DNA from: Sphingobacterium kitahiroshimense
GTDB taxonomy: Bacteria > Bacteroidota > Bacteroidia > Sphingobacteriales > Sphingobacteriaceae
NCBI RefSeq assembly: GCF_025961315.1
Contig: NZ_JAOQNK010000001.1
Coordinates: 5,146,001 to 5,210,000 of the forward strand
Reading direction: 5' to 3'
DNA: 64,000 bases
This document shows positions 48,828-58,019 of this stretch, piece after piece. Under the pieces are notes generated by a model, which did no database searches, was not told where the DNA came from, and saw nothing but the letters and a program-made list of their open reading frames with translations. Made by a program: the position numbers and the translations under genes. How positions within the stretch are numbered: position 1 is the first letter of the stretch; every line of letters starts with the position of its first letter.

Positions 48828-48948
48828 ACATTATAATTTTTATGATTTAAAATATCAATAGTTCAGGTTCAGTTAGTTTATTTTTCATTTAATGGATTAT
48901 GTCACTATATTAAGATATGAAATTTATACTACTTATTTCATAAATAAT

Positions 48949-49314
48949 TCAAAATGTTGGTTGGTGCCAATCAAAATTGCAGTATCTACACTGCTTTGCA
49001 TGAGGGGTCCTTGCTAACTTGCCACATTTAGGGCAGTTGTTGAAAATAATTTCAGTATAATGATGAGAAAAAATACGTTCGGCTGTATTTTTATAAAAAT
49101 TCTCAGTTCCATCTTTTAGCAGAGATAAGGCCACACTATCTTTAGTAAGCCATCCAGCTTTATGATAGATTTTCGACATTTTTTCGTGATCCTTATTATC
49201 TTCCAGCTTTAACAATGAATGGATATGCTTGTAAGCAAGTTTCTCCTTTGGATTCATAAGATGAAGATAGTAAGTTATAATGTAATTTTGAGTTTCTGAA
49301 TCTATCATGATCAT
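48949..49314 (-). CDS. Zinc-ribbon family protein, copy 5 (intact)
   Basis: 121 aa and very similar to copy 4 along its whole length, with the same helical N-terminus and Cys4 ribbon (CPKCGKLARTPHAKQCRYC, then FDWHQPTF). The difference is concentrated around residues 37-46. The DUF5808-like gene lies at its 3' side. Function unknown. Confidence 0.8.
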   Translation of the reverse strand: MIMIDSETQNYIITYYLHLMNPKEKLAYKHIHSLLKLEDNKDHEKMSKIYHKAGWLTKDSVALSLLKDGTENFYKNTAERIFSHHYTEIIFNNCPKCGKLARTPHAKQCRYCNFDWHQPTF

Positions 49315-49648
49315 TAATCTTATTTGCTAAACAGTTTCATTACATCGCTATGCTACAAGCACAATTTGGTATCTCCATAAAATAAGGTATACAACATTAA
49401 AGGCTTTTATTTAATAGCGATTTTGCTTTATAACGAAATGTTTAAGTCTGGTTTTTTAACGGAAATTAATACTCAATGTCATATCTCTAGCAATTCCTTT
49501 TAAATTTCACTCATAATTTTATCTTTGCTTATTAACCTCAGCTTTAGTTTTTCCATCAACAATAACTATTTCCACGATTGGATTTTTCATTAATTTAGAA
49601 TCGCCACTGTTATTTTAAGTGCTTTTCTTATTGGTCTAAAATTAAACT

Positions 49649-50164
49649 TTAATCAGCTTTTTTCTTGATAACTCTCTTGATTTTTCCATTTTTAAATTTA
49701 ATTTTAAATAAAAAACCTTTTTTGAATTTTTTGACTTTTTCTAATAAAATTAATTCGGAGGCACTAATTATTACGGTCGGTTTCGAAATTATCTCTTTAA
49801 GCCTATCGATATCAATATCCGTTAAATATGATATTTCTTCGATAGACATATAATCTGGGTGATACTGAAAGATTGAATTTTCTAATTCAGACCTTTCATT
49901 TTTGAAATCTTTAGACTCTTTAATAGGTAATTGAAGATCGGGAAAGATAGTATCAATTGTATTTTCAAAATTATCTAAATAGAAGTTTGTGATTATTGAA
50001 AATCTCTCTGCAGAAAGAATAGTATCAAAGTTTTTTAATTTGGTTAAGTCAGGTTTTTTTATTCCTGTACTTTCAGATAAGTCATATTTAAAGTGTTTCT
50101 TCGTTTCTAAATATTCTCTTAATTTATGTTGAGGCTCAGTTCTTTTAATTCTATGTTTTGCCAT
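49649..50164 (-). CDS. Hypothetical charged protein, possibly DNA-binding
   Basis: 171 aa, Lys/Ile/Asp-rich, starting MAKHRIKRTEPQHKLREYLE. The N-terminal stretch HKLREYLETKKHFKYDLSES looks like a helix-turn-helix opening, and MSIEEISYLTDIDIDRLKEI resembles a second one. The C-terminus is very basic (FKNGKIKRVIKKKAD). No firm family. It is monocistronic, divergent from the structured RNA locus. The 49315-49648 gap is AT-rich and holds only the conserved upstream flank of copy 5. Confidence 0.6.
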   Translation of the reverse strand: MAKHRIKRTEPQHKLREYLETKKHFKYDLSESTGIKKPDLTKLKNFDTILSAERFSIITNFYLDNFENTIDTIFPDLQLPIKESKDFKNERSELENSIFQYHPDYMSIEEISYLTDIDIDRLKEIISKPTVIISASELILLEKVKKFKKGFLFKIKFKNGKIKRVIKKKAD

Positions 50165-50200
50165 TTTTATTAAAATTTATTATTTCTAATAATTTTATTA

Positions 50201-50231
50201 TTTGAATTTTTGGAAATATTGTTTATCTTTG
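50201..50231 (+). promoter_or_regulatory. Consensus Bacteroidota promoter
   Basis: TTTG (50201-50204), exactly 19 bases, then TATCTTTG (50224-50231): a full match to the known TTTG-N19-TAnnTTTG consensus, pointing right into the structured region. A second TATCTTTG lies at 50355-50362 with a weaker TTCG 19 bases upstream. Confidence 0.65.
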
Positions 50232-50237
50232 ATTTAT

Positions 50238-50480
50238 AACATAAGCGACAAATACGATAGAGCATTATTTCTATCATTACGATGTCACTCATAAACGAAA
50301 ACCGCTAATTTTCCCTATGAGTCGATCGTGTGTTCGCTATCTATTGGAATTTATTATCTTTGCAGGTATAAGTCCAATAGGGCGAGCCCATGTAAGTCTT
50401 TGGGGAACCATAACTTCGGTTATGGTGGTTCTTAGCGGTACCACGTTCAAAGCATTGAGGCTCGCCCTATTGATTTTTAC
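50238..50480 (+). ncRNA. Structured non-coding RNA candidate
   Basis: Three nested or successive hairpins lie downstream of a consensus promoter: GATAGA/TCTATC (50256-50275), ACTCATA/TATGAGT (50287-50322), and a closing 14-bp perfect stem at 50375-50388 with 50459-50472. Inside the last is a perfect 8-bp hairpin capped by the stable UUCG tetraloop (50407-50426). The closing stem is followed by a T-run (ATTTTT), like an intrinsic terminator. A second promoter-like box at 50355 would start an RNA of about 110 nt right at the closing stem. It lacks the GGAA-loop signature of SRP RNA and does not look like tRNA or a riboswitch I know. Confidence 0.55.
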
Positions 50481-50537
50481 ATCAATTTTGAGCTTGCCAG
50501 AGCAGAGTGTACATTGTTTTCATAACCAAAAACAATT

Positions 50538-50651
50538 ATGATGAAACGAAAAGTAGCCACCCAAAGAACCCACCAAGACCTGCTCCAGGATCAGCGTCAT
50601 CGGTTCGCCATTTCCAACTTAAAAAAGAACGTATTCCGCGCACCTGAATAA
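50538..50651 (+). CDS. Possible 37-aa basic peptide
   Basis: A short frame (MMKRKVATQRTHQDLLQ ... KKNVFRAPE) begins 58 bases after the structured RNA. It is very basic, without hydrophobic stretch or cysteine. Support is only an ATG pair and normal codons. From 50652 to 51140 I see no gene; CCAATAGGGCG at 50699-50709 repeats the left arm of the RNA closing stem. Confidence 0.3.
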   Translation: MMKRKVATQRTHQDLLQDQRHRFAISNLKKNVFRAPE

Positions 50652-51140
50652 AGTGTTGCTAAGACATAATACCAAATAAGTAGGGGAGGTTGATTCATAC
50701 CAATAGGGCGGTTCATTAGTAAATTCGTTTGGCGTATACACCAGACTAAATACTTAAGATGTATCTCCTTGATAGGTTAAGATCAAATTCTTTCCATTAC
50801 TTAATGGTATATGTTACTGACTTTTATTCTATTGGTAAACAATTGCTTGTGTAGCTCAATTGGAAATAGTCTGTATTTTGAAGTATAGCAACTTAAAATT
50901 ACACTTTTCTAACGGTAAAGCAAATTATTGGGGTCACTTTTTATTGTGATACGTTAATATTATAAAAGTTGGTTCTGTTCTTTAACCAATATTATGCAAT
51001 AGCGATGACCATTATATAACCATTTGACGAAGACTATTTAATTGCATTTTCTTGATTTATTTTTTTAACCAGGTTTCCTTAATGCTCATGCTATGTCCAA
51101 TTAGTACGGTTTTAGGAATGACAATTTAAACCTTAAAACA

Positions 51141-51818
51141 ATGCAAAAAACTTGTAAAGGGGAAAGTTATGCACTATCCCGAGAGGAAGAAATGTCTTCG
51201 TATTTGAGTGAAAAGTGTGTCTCCGTTATTAAAAAACCAGTTATGATAACACTTTTACCCGAATGTTTATTTAAAAAGGTCGACTCAAAATTTAAATATA
51301 TAACTACGCTATCTGCATTGAAATATATTAAGAGTGAAAGACCGATACAGTCTTATTACTCGCTGTTGATACGTCTGTTGGAGCCTTCGGATTCTTTTAG
51401 TTTGATCGTACGCAATGATGCCATTGATATGCTACGGATCTCGCTGATCAATATGCAGATTTATGAGATTTACCTCTTTGCGTTGGGAATGCCAGCAGAC
51501 TTTCCGATCAGCCAGATATTGGTGCTGGGTGAAGACCGTGATCGGTTTTTGCCATCCGATAAAAATGGAAATACTCCAGGTTATTGCTATGAGCTGACAG
51601 TACCAGCAAATACAGAACGGGAAGAATACCGACAACGGATACTGAACGATCTGAATAAGCATTTTAATCTGGATGTAAGGATCGAGAAGCTAACAGTTGT
51701 AAAAGACAGCCGAAAAGTCGTCAAGATGAATAACGAGTCCATCGAATTAATCTGGGAGGAACAGCTTACCATGATCATGAAAGCTATCAGGAAACCAGTT
51801 GTAGTAACCATGAATTAA
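51141..51818 (+). CDS. Uncharacterised protein preceding uptake locus 4
   Basis: 225 aa, no signal peptide. Visible parts: SALKYIKSERPIQSYYSLLI, LLEPSDSFSLIVRNDAIDML, PGYCYELTVPANTEREEYR and a C-terminal ILNDLNKHFNLDVRIEKLTV. The end vaguely recalls the DUF3738 (TIGR03435) type seen in the TlpA-like protein of this locus, but I am not confident. It lies 138 bp upstream of SusC in the same direction and may be part of the transcription unit in place of sigma/FecR. Confidence 0.6.
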   Translation: MQKTCKGESYALSREEEMSSYLSEKCVSVIKKPVMITLLPECLFKKVDSKFKYITTLSALKYIKSERPIQSYYSLLIRLLEPSDSFSLIVRNDAIDMLRISLINMQIYEIYLFALGMPADFPISQILVLGEDRDRFLPSDKNGNTPGYCYELTVPANTEREEYRQRILNDLNKHFNLDVRIEKLTVVKDSRKVVKMNNESIELIWEEQLTMIMKAIRKPVVVTMN

Positions 51819-51867
51819 TCAGCGAATAAAATAAATCGATTATAGTTTCACTGTTTATAAAACCCGA

Positions 51868-51884
51868 TTCTGCCGAGGGCAGAA
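51868..51884 (+). promoter_or_regulatory. Leader hairpin before SusC of locus 4
   Basis: TTCTGCC-GAG-GGCAGAA, a tight 7-bp hairpin 73 bp upstream of the SusC start. It could be an attenuator or a weak terminator after the 225-aa gene. Confidence 0.35.
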
Positions 51885-51956
51885 AATAGACTTTAGGAAC
51901 AAGTCACCTTCGGTATGAAAAGGGGACAGGGAAGACTATACCAAAAATTTAATAAC

Positions 51957-54900
51957 ATGAACGCCAATAAACCATATATAAATAAGTTTTGGAAATATCT
52001 CCAAAAGCTTTTCAAACCAAAAGGAGCAGATGTACTGGTGATCAATAAGATGCTTCTATTAGGTTTATTCATAACCTTTCATATGTTAAGTAGCGCTCAG
52101 ACATCCCGCAAGGACAGCGGGGTGAATGGGTCTTTAAGACATGAAATTACTGGTCGTGTGATATCTGCTACAGATGGTACACCGATGCAAGGGGTATCTA
52201 TCCGTGTAGATGCTGAAAACTTAAGGATTACAACCGCTAAGGATGGAATTTTTGAATTGACGGTCAGGAACCGAAAAGGAAAGATCAAGTTTACGAATGT
52301 CGGTTACAGAACACAGGAAATCAATTATACCGCAGGAGTATCATTAACTGTAAAATTGATACCTGAAGATAATAAACTGGATGAAGTGAAGGTTGTATCG
52401 ACTGGTTACCAGAAAATACCTAAAGAGCGGGCTACCGGAAGTTTTGAGTTTGTGGATAATAAACTGTTTAATAGAAAAGTCTCGACAGATTTTGTGAGTA
52501 GATTAGAGGATGTGGTGCCCGGGATATCATCCATAAAAACGGTTAATAACCGAGGAAATATAATAAATATCAACGTTCGTGGATTGAGTACAATTGGTCC
52601 AAATAAATGGCCTTTGGTAGTCATTGATGGAGTTCCTTACGAAAATAGAGGTGCTGATTATGGTAAAGGTTCTTTTAATAACATTAATCCAAATGATATT
52701 GAAAGTGTTACTGTTCTAAAGGATGCCGCCGCCGCTTCGATTTGGGGTGCTCAGTCTGGAAACGGTGTTATTGTAATTACGACTAAGCGTGGAAAGTTTA
52801 ATGAACGCACACAGCTGAGTTTCAATTCTAATATCAGTATTAAGGCTAAGCCCGATCTGTATTATTACCCACAGATGGCTACATCAGATTACATCGATGC
52901 ACAACAGTATTTATTTGATCAAGGTAAGTACAACAGCTGGTTTAAAGATAAATTTTATAATCCTCAACCTGCATTGTGGTTGATGTACAATAAAAGGAAC
53001 GGTGATATATCTGAATCGCAATTTAATACTGAGTTGGTTAAAATGAAAAATAGGGATGTGCGTGATGATTTCTTGAAATATATCTATCGTAATGCAGTTA
53101 ATCAACAATACCATGCACAGCTACAATCTGGAGGTGAGAAAGTCAGTACATTATTTTCTGCTGGTTATGATAAAAACTTAAATGATGAGATAACCTCGTC
53201 TGACAGCCGGTTGAATCTTAAATCGAGTACCCAGTTCAAACCTATTAAAAATATGGTACTGGATATCGGTGTGCTGTATACTGAAAGTAAAAATAAAGAA
53301 TCTTTTTTACCTGTGGGATATAACAGACTTGGCATTGGTGTTAGAAATTATCCATATATGCAGTTAGCGGATGAAAGTGGGAATCCAGTAGAGGTAAATG
53401 TTGGTGGGTATAATCCTACTTTTCGGGATACAGTAGCCGGAGGACGTTTATTGGACTGGTCCTATTATCCATTGGGGCAGCTGAATGAAACGAAGCAAAC
53501 GCAACGCGTGAATGAGTTTTTTACCACCATGAGTGCAGGTTATTCGTTTGATTTTGGGTTGAAATTAAATCTACTTTATGCATATCAGCGTTCATCTAGT
53601 AAATTTGAGGCGTGGAGAGGTATTGGCGCTATGGAACAACGCGATGCTATCAATCGATTTGCAAGTTGGGATGCCAAAACAGTGACCTGGAGAGTACCTG
53701 TCGGGGATTATTTTACGGTAGTAGATTGGAATAATCAAACACATCACAGCCGTGCCACAGCTGAATTCAATAGAAAATGGAGTGATAAACATGAGCTGTC
53801 TTTATTTTCAGGTACAGAGATTAGGGCAATTAAGAAAAATGTAACTTCCAGCCAATATCACGGCTTTAATACGGAGACAGGATCATTTAAATCCGTCCCG
53901 TTTGGTGTTGAAGTGCCCCTATTAAATGGAATCATGGGCGTATCTACAATTGATGATTTAAATCATTATGAACTTTTTCAAAATAATTTCTATTCCTATT
54001 TTGCTAATGTCGGCTATACGTATTTAGAACGATATTTAGTAAGCGGATCTTACAGAAAAGATGCTTCCAATCTTTTTGGCGTCAAAAGTAACGATAGAGG
54101 GCAACCGTTCTGGTCAATTGGTGGGGCATGGGTCATATCTAAAGAACCGTTTATGCAAAATATGCTATTTGACTACTTAAAGCTAAGAGGTACTTATGGT
54201 TATAATGGTAATGTCAACAATAGTGTCTCTGCTTATCCTATTATTTCTATCCAGAGCGAAACTCATTTTATCACTAATCAAAACTACGGGATGATTACGA
54301 CACCTCCCAATCCAAAGCTGCGCTGGGAAAGGGTAGGCATCACAAATCTGGGACTTGACTTTGCACTCAAAGGAAATCGGATTTCTGGCAGTGTGGAGTA
54401 TTATGTGAAAAATGGAAAAGATCTCATCGCTTCAGATCGGGTTGATCCGAGTACCGGTTTTACGACCCTGATGGTTAATAGTGGAAATATCCGTACCAAA
54501 GGTTGGGACATTTCTTTAAATGCTATTCCTTTCCAAAAAAAGAATTGGACATGGAATAGTAATCTGGTTTTAACTTATGCACGTACAAAAGTGTTGAAAT
54601 CTTATATCGCAAATGAGAATGGAAAGGATTTTATTAGTTCAGCCCAGTCCAGCGCAAGGACCGCTATTGAAGGTATGGATCTATACAGCCAATTGGGGTA
54701 TAAATGGGCGGGTCTTGATCCTGAGACCGGTGATGCAAGAGCTTATTTAAATGGTGAAGTGTCCAAAGATTATAATGCCATTTTAGCGTTGAAAGTAAAT
54801 GATCTTGAAAACTTTGGGTCTACCGTGCCATTATATTCCGGAAGCTGGCGAAATAGTATTCGCTATAAATCTTTAGAGTTCTCCTGGAATATCTCTTATC

Positions 54901-55298
54901 AGCTAGGACATAAATTTCTGCGTAATTCCTTTGATAACAGCTTGTTTTTGAACAGTGATATTGGGCACAAAGATTATAAGGTTCGCTGGCAGAAGCCAGG
55001 GGATGAGTTGATAACAGATGTGCCTGTTTTTAAATATCCTGCAGACCTAGGAAGTCAAGTGTTTATGCGATCATCCGCCTTATTGGAAAATGGTGGTCAG
55101 ATCAAATTAAGGGATATCCAGATGAGTATTGATATTCCTTTTGCATCTCGATTTAAACTGAAAAATTGTAAGGTATATGCTTATGTTCAGAATGTTGGTA
55201 TTATTTGGCGAGGTAACAAGTTGGGTATCGATACCGAGTATGGCTCCAATATACCTGATGCAAGGATGTGTTCTGTAGGGCTAAGTTTTAATCTTTAA
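51957..55298 (+). CDS. SusC/RagA-family TonB-linked transporter without STN domain (uptake locus 4)
   Basis: About 1113 aa from the ATG at 51957. A signal anchor (VINKMLLLGLFITFHMLSSA) leads directly into the carboxypeptidase-regulatory-like domain (TGRVISATDGTPMQGVSIRV). The box VVSTGYQKIPKERATGSFEF, plug motifs VVIDGVPYENRG and LKDAAAASIWGAQSGNGV, and the barrel ending CSVGLSFNL follow. The STN domain present in loci 1-3 is missing, which agrees with the lack of sigma and FecR genes. It is clearly of the TGYQ type. Confidence 0.94.
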   Translation: MNANKPYINKFWKYLQKLFKPKGADVLVINKMLLLGLFITFHMLSSAQTSRKDSGVNGSLRHEITGRVISATDGTPMQGVSIRVDAENLRITTAKDGIFELTVRNRKGKIKFTNVGYRTQEINYTAGVSLTVKLIPEDNKLDEVKVVSTGYQKIPKERATGSFEFVDNKLFNRKVSTDFVSRLEDVVPGISSIKTVNNRGNIININVRGLSTIGPNKWPLVVIDGVPYENRGADYGKGSFNNINPNDIESVTVLKDAAAASIWGAQSGNGVIVITTKRGKFNERTQLSFNSNISIKAKPDLYYYPQMATSDYIDAQQYLFDQGKYNSWFKDKFYNPQPALWLMYNKRNGDISESQFNTELVKMKNRDVRDDFLKYIYRNAVNQQYHAQLQSGGEKVSTLFSAGYDKNLNDEITSSDSRLNLKSSTQFKPIKNMVLDIGVLYTESKNKESFLPVGYNRLGIGVRNYPYMQLADESGNPVEVNVGGYNPTFRDTVAGGRLLDWSYYPLGQLNETKQTQRVNEFFTTMSAGYSFDFGLKLNLLYAYQRSSSKFEAWRGIGAMEQRDAINRFASWDAKTVTWRVPVGDYFTVVDWNNQTHHSRATAEFNRKWSDKHELSLFSGTEIRAIKKNVTSSQYHGFNTETGSFKSVPFGVEVPLLNGIMGVSTIDDLNHYELFQNNFYSYFANVGYTYLERYLVSGSYRKDASNLFGVKSNDRGQPFWSIGGAWVISKEPFMQNMLFDYLKLRGTYGYNGNVNNSVSAYPIISIQSETHFITNQNYGMITTPPNPKLRWERVGITNLGLDFALKGNRISGSVEYYVKNGKDLIASDRVDPSTGFTTLMVNSGNIRTKGWDISLNAIPFQKKNWTWNSNLVLTYARTKVLKSYIANENGKDFISSAQSSARTAIEGMDLYSQLGYKWAGLDPETGDARAYLNGEVSKDYNAILALKVNDLENFGSTVPLYSGSWRNSIRYKSLEFSWNISYQLGHKFLRNSFDNSLFLNSDIGHKDYKVRWQKPGDELITDVPVFKYPADLGSQVFMRSSALLENGGQIKLRDIQMSIDIPFASRFKLKNCKVYAYVQNVGIIWRGNKLGIDTEYGSNIPDARMCSVGLSFNL

Positions 55299-55309
55299 TT
55301 CTAATTATC

Positions 55310-56668
55310 ATGAAAATATATATTTATATCTGTAGCATTTATGCGATAATATCACTCTGTTGTTGCACCGAATTTTTGGAAGTTAAACCGGATATTAAAA
55401 TGGTTATCCCGAAGAATCTGGAAGATGCTGAACTTTTGCTCAATGATTATAGTACTATGAACACAGCATATCCGGTATATGGGGAATGGTCTGCTGATGA
55501 ATATTATGTTTTGAAAGAAATATTTGATGCGCGCTTAAATTTTGATCAACGTAATACTTATACCTGGATGGATATTATGTATGATGATGCTGTACAGTGG
55601 CAAAGACCCTATAAAGCTATTTTCAATGCCAATCAGGTATTGGAGATTATTGAAAAATCTGAAGATAAGGCCGCTTCTGAAAGGGTGAGTAATTTGACAG
55701 GTATAGCACATTTCTTTCGGGCATTTGCTTTTCATCAATTGGTAGAAGTGTTTGCTCCAGCATATCGGGAAGCAACAGCGTCTACTGAAATGGGTATTCC
55801 TTTGCGGTTGACTCCGGGTATAGATGAACCTTCTTCTCGTGCTTCTGTACAATCAACTTACGATCAGATTATAAAAGATTACAGAGTGGCAATTTATAGC
55901 TTACCTATTAATGAAGGGATAAAGGGACGTCCTTCGCGGGCAAGTGCTTATGCTGGTCTGGCAAGAACGTTTCTGGTAATGGAGAAATTTGCTGAAGCTT
56001 ATGCCTATGCAGATTCTTGTCTGCAACTGAAAAATGAACTGATTGATTTTAAAGATTTGAACAGTAATAACAGTTTACCTATAGTAAGATTTAATGTGGA
56101 GGTGCTATTTCCAGCTATATCTGCAAATGCAGGACCTATGAATCTTAATAATGGTTTGGTTGATAGTATGCTGTACAAAAGTTATTTGCCCACAGATTTG
56201 AGAAAAGTTGTTTTCTTTCAAGCAAATACTTATCCGTTAAACTCATTTGGCTATAAAGGGAGCTATGATAATTCAATGGCCAATCTTTTTGTGGGGCTTA
56301 CCACAAGTGAAGTCTATTTGATCAAGGCTGAGGCTGGTACAAGAATTGGAAAAGTTGATGAAGCATTATCGGCATTAAATACTTTGGGTGAAAAGCGATT
56401 TGAACGAAATAAATATATTCCTTTTACTGAGCGAAATCCAACATTGTTATTATCTCTTATCTTACAAGAAAGGCAAAAGGAATTGGTCTTCCGCGGTCGC
56501 CGCTGGTCTGACCTGAAAAGATTGAACCTTGATCCTAGATTTCAAAAAACGTTGAAGCGAGAGATGCATGGAGTAATTTATAATCTAGAACCTAATAGTA
56601 GCAAATATGCCTATAGACTTCCAGAAATTGTAGTAAATAATGGTAAAATACCACAAAATATCCGTTAA
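55310..56668 (+). CDS. SusD/RagB-family lipoprotein (uptake locus 4)
   Basis: 452 aa. A short type II signal peptide with two adjacent cysteines at the box (SLCCCTEFLEV). SusD features: FFRAFAFHQLVEVFAPAYRE, ASAYAGLARTFLVMEKFAEA, EVYLIKAEAGTRIGKVDEAL and QERQKELVFRGRRWSDLKRL. It ends YRLPEIVVNNGKIPQNIR. It lies 11 bp after SusC. Confidence 0.92.
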   Translation: MKIYIYICSIYAIISLCCCTEFLEVKPDIKMVIPKNLEDAELLLNDYSTMNTAYPVYGEWSADEYYVLKEIFDARLNFDQRNTYTWMDIMYDDAVQWQRPYKAIFNANQVLEIIEKSEDKAASERVSNLTGIAHFFRAFAFHQLVEVFAPAYREATASTEMGIPLRLTPGIDEPSSRASVQSTYDQIIKDYRVAIYSLPINEGIKGRPSRASAYAGLARTFLVMEKFAEAYAYADSCLQLKNELIDFKDLNSNNSLPIVRFNVEVLFPAISANAGPMNLNNGLVDSMLYKSYLPTDLRKVVFFQANTYPLNSFGYKGSYDNSMANLFVGLTTSEVYLIKAEAGTRIGKVDEALSALNTLGEKRFERNKYIPFTERNPTLLLSLILQERQKELVFRGRRWSDLKRLNLDPRFQKTLKREMHGVIYNLEPNSSKYAYRLPEIVVNNGKIPQNIR

Positions 56669-56686
56669 TCAGAAGAAATCTTTGAA

Positions 56687-57940
56687 ATGAAATATATAAA
56701 ACTAATGGCATTGGTGTGTTTAATGTTCATGTCAGCTCTTTTTACGAATGCGCAGTCAGTAAAAAAAATAGATTTAAGTAAAGCACTTCATATTGGAGAT
56801 GATTTTGCACCGCCAAATGCTGTACAGCATATGCGTGGTGCCGATAAATCAATTGATCTAAAAAAGCTAAATGACAAAGTAGTAATCTTGGATTTCTTTG
56901 ATACTTCCTGTGGCACCTGTATACATACGATGCCTAAACTCCAAAAAATTCAGGATAGATTGAAAGACAAGTTGCAGATTATTACGGTCGCTTGGCAGAA
57001 CAGGGCTACTTTGGTAAAGTTTTTTGAACAAAATGAATTTCTTAAGGATAGCAAGGTGAATCTACCTGTTATCTATTCAGATTTGTATTTGAAAGAACGA
57101 TTTCCTCATCAAAGTGTACCTCATGTCGTATTCCTTTTTAAAGGCAAAGTACAGGCAATAGCAGGGAGTGATTTCATAACAGATGAAAATATATTGGATT
57201 TGTACAATACAGGGTTTATTAATTTACCTTTAAAAGATGATTTTGGAAGAGGAGATCTGATGGGGCTAGATAAAAATCAGGTACAAATTAAAGGAATGAG
57301 TAAGTTATCAGGCTATCAAAACGGTGTGCCTTTTGAATCTTTTAGAAGACAAAAGGATAGTATAACAGGTTTGCAAAAGACATCTTTCTACAATGTTTCT
57401 ATCTATAGTGCAGTGCTATCTACTCGGGCAAAATTTGAAAAGTCAAATTATATTCCAAGACCAGAACGGTTGGTGCTAAACGTAAAAGACCCTAGTTTTT
57501 ATGATGATATTGATAACCTAGGAGATGTATGGTATGTCAAAAATGCAATTTCTTATGAGCGGTTTGACGCGATAGAATTAGTTGATTCGGCACAGGCACG
57601 TGTAGTTTTACAGGATCTGCAAAGTTTTTTAGGTATCCGCACCTATAAAACGATGAAAAGTGTAGAATGTCTGATACTTAAACCTGGGAATGTAAAGCCG
57701 TACAAAGGTTTAATGCCTATGGATGGAATGGAATATGAAGGAACGTCTGTTTTGGCTGTTATGACCGATCTGGGAAGACAATTTCCTCCTATTTTAGACC
57801 TGGTTAAAAGTAGAAATAAAATACAATTAGGTAACTATAATAATCTGGAAGAATTGAATGAACAGCTCGCTGTTTATGGTATTGTAGCAGAAATTGGAAT
57901 GGGGGAGCAGGAGGTTCTGGTTATTGAAGAGGTAGAATAG
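56687..57940 (+). CDS. TlpA-like thioredoxin with C-terminal DUF3738-like domain (uptake locus 4)
   Basis: 417 aa. A signal peptide (to about residue 22) is followed by a thioredoxin fold with LDFFDTSCGTCIHTMPKLQK, the redox CXXC being CGTC rather than CxPC. The cis-Pro loop is HQSVPHVVFLF. From about residue 200 there is an added domain that ends with a DUF3738-like pattern (LAVMTDLGRQFPPILDLVKS ... YNNLEELNEQLAVYGIVAEI). It is the last gene of the locus, 18 bp after SusD. CGTC centres tend to a different redox potential from CGPC, so its role may be oxidation or isomerisation (inference). Confidence 0.82.
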   Translation: MKYIKLMALVCLMFMSALFTNAQSVKKIDLSKALHIGDDFAPPNAVQHMRGADKSIDLKKLNDKVVILDFFDTSCGTCIHTMPKLQKIQDRLKDKLQIITVAWQNRATLVKFFEQNEFLKDSKVNLPVIYSDLYLKERFPHQSVPHVVFLFKGKVQAIAGSDFITDENILDLYNTGFINLPLKDDFGRGDLMGLDKNQVQIKGMSKLSGYQNGVPFESFRRQKDSITGLQKTSFYNVSIYSAVLSTRAKFEKSNYIPRPERLVLNVKDPSFYDDIDNLGDVWYVKNAISYERFDAIELVDSAQARVVLQDLQSFLGIRTYKTMKSVECLILKPGNVKPYKGLMPMDGMEYEGTSVLAVMTDLGRQFPPILDLVKSRNKIQLGNYNNLEELNEQLAVYGIVAEIGMGEQEVLVIEEVE

Positions 57941-57951
57941 AAGATAACAAG

Positions 57952-57977
57952 ATAGGGTATGAATTTTCATACCCTAT
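57952..57977. terminator. Bidirectional hairpin terminator
   Basis: Perfect 11-bp stem (ATAGGGTATGA) with an ATTT loop between the convergent TlpA-like gene and the small gene at 58020. Confidence 0.75.
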
Positions 57978-58019
57978 TCTAAATTTAGCGAACGCTGATG
58001 TTTTTGAAAATTGAGTATC

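Noticed and set aside
48278-49314. An active insertion sequence carrying the DUF5808-like and zinc-ribbon genes
   Set aside because: Only a transposase tail is present, and no terminal inverted repeats or target duplication could be found.
50238-50480. Structured RNA as retron, SRP RNA or 6S RNA
   Set aside because: No reverse transcriptase nearby, no SRP GGAA-loop motif, and no large 6S-type central bubble.
50317-50541. 74-codon open frame across the structured RNA
   Set aside because: It runs through the 14-bp closing stem and UUCG hairpin; its composition follows RNA structure, not a protein family.
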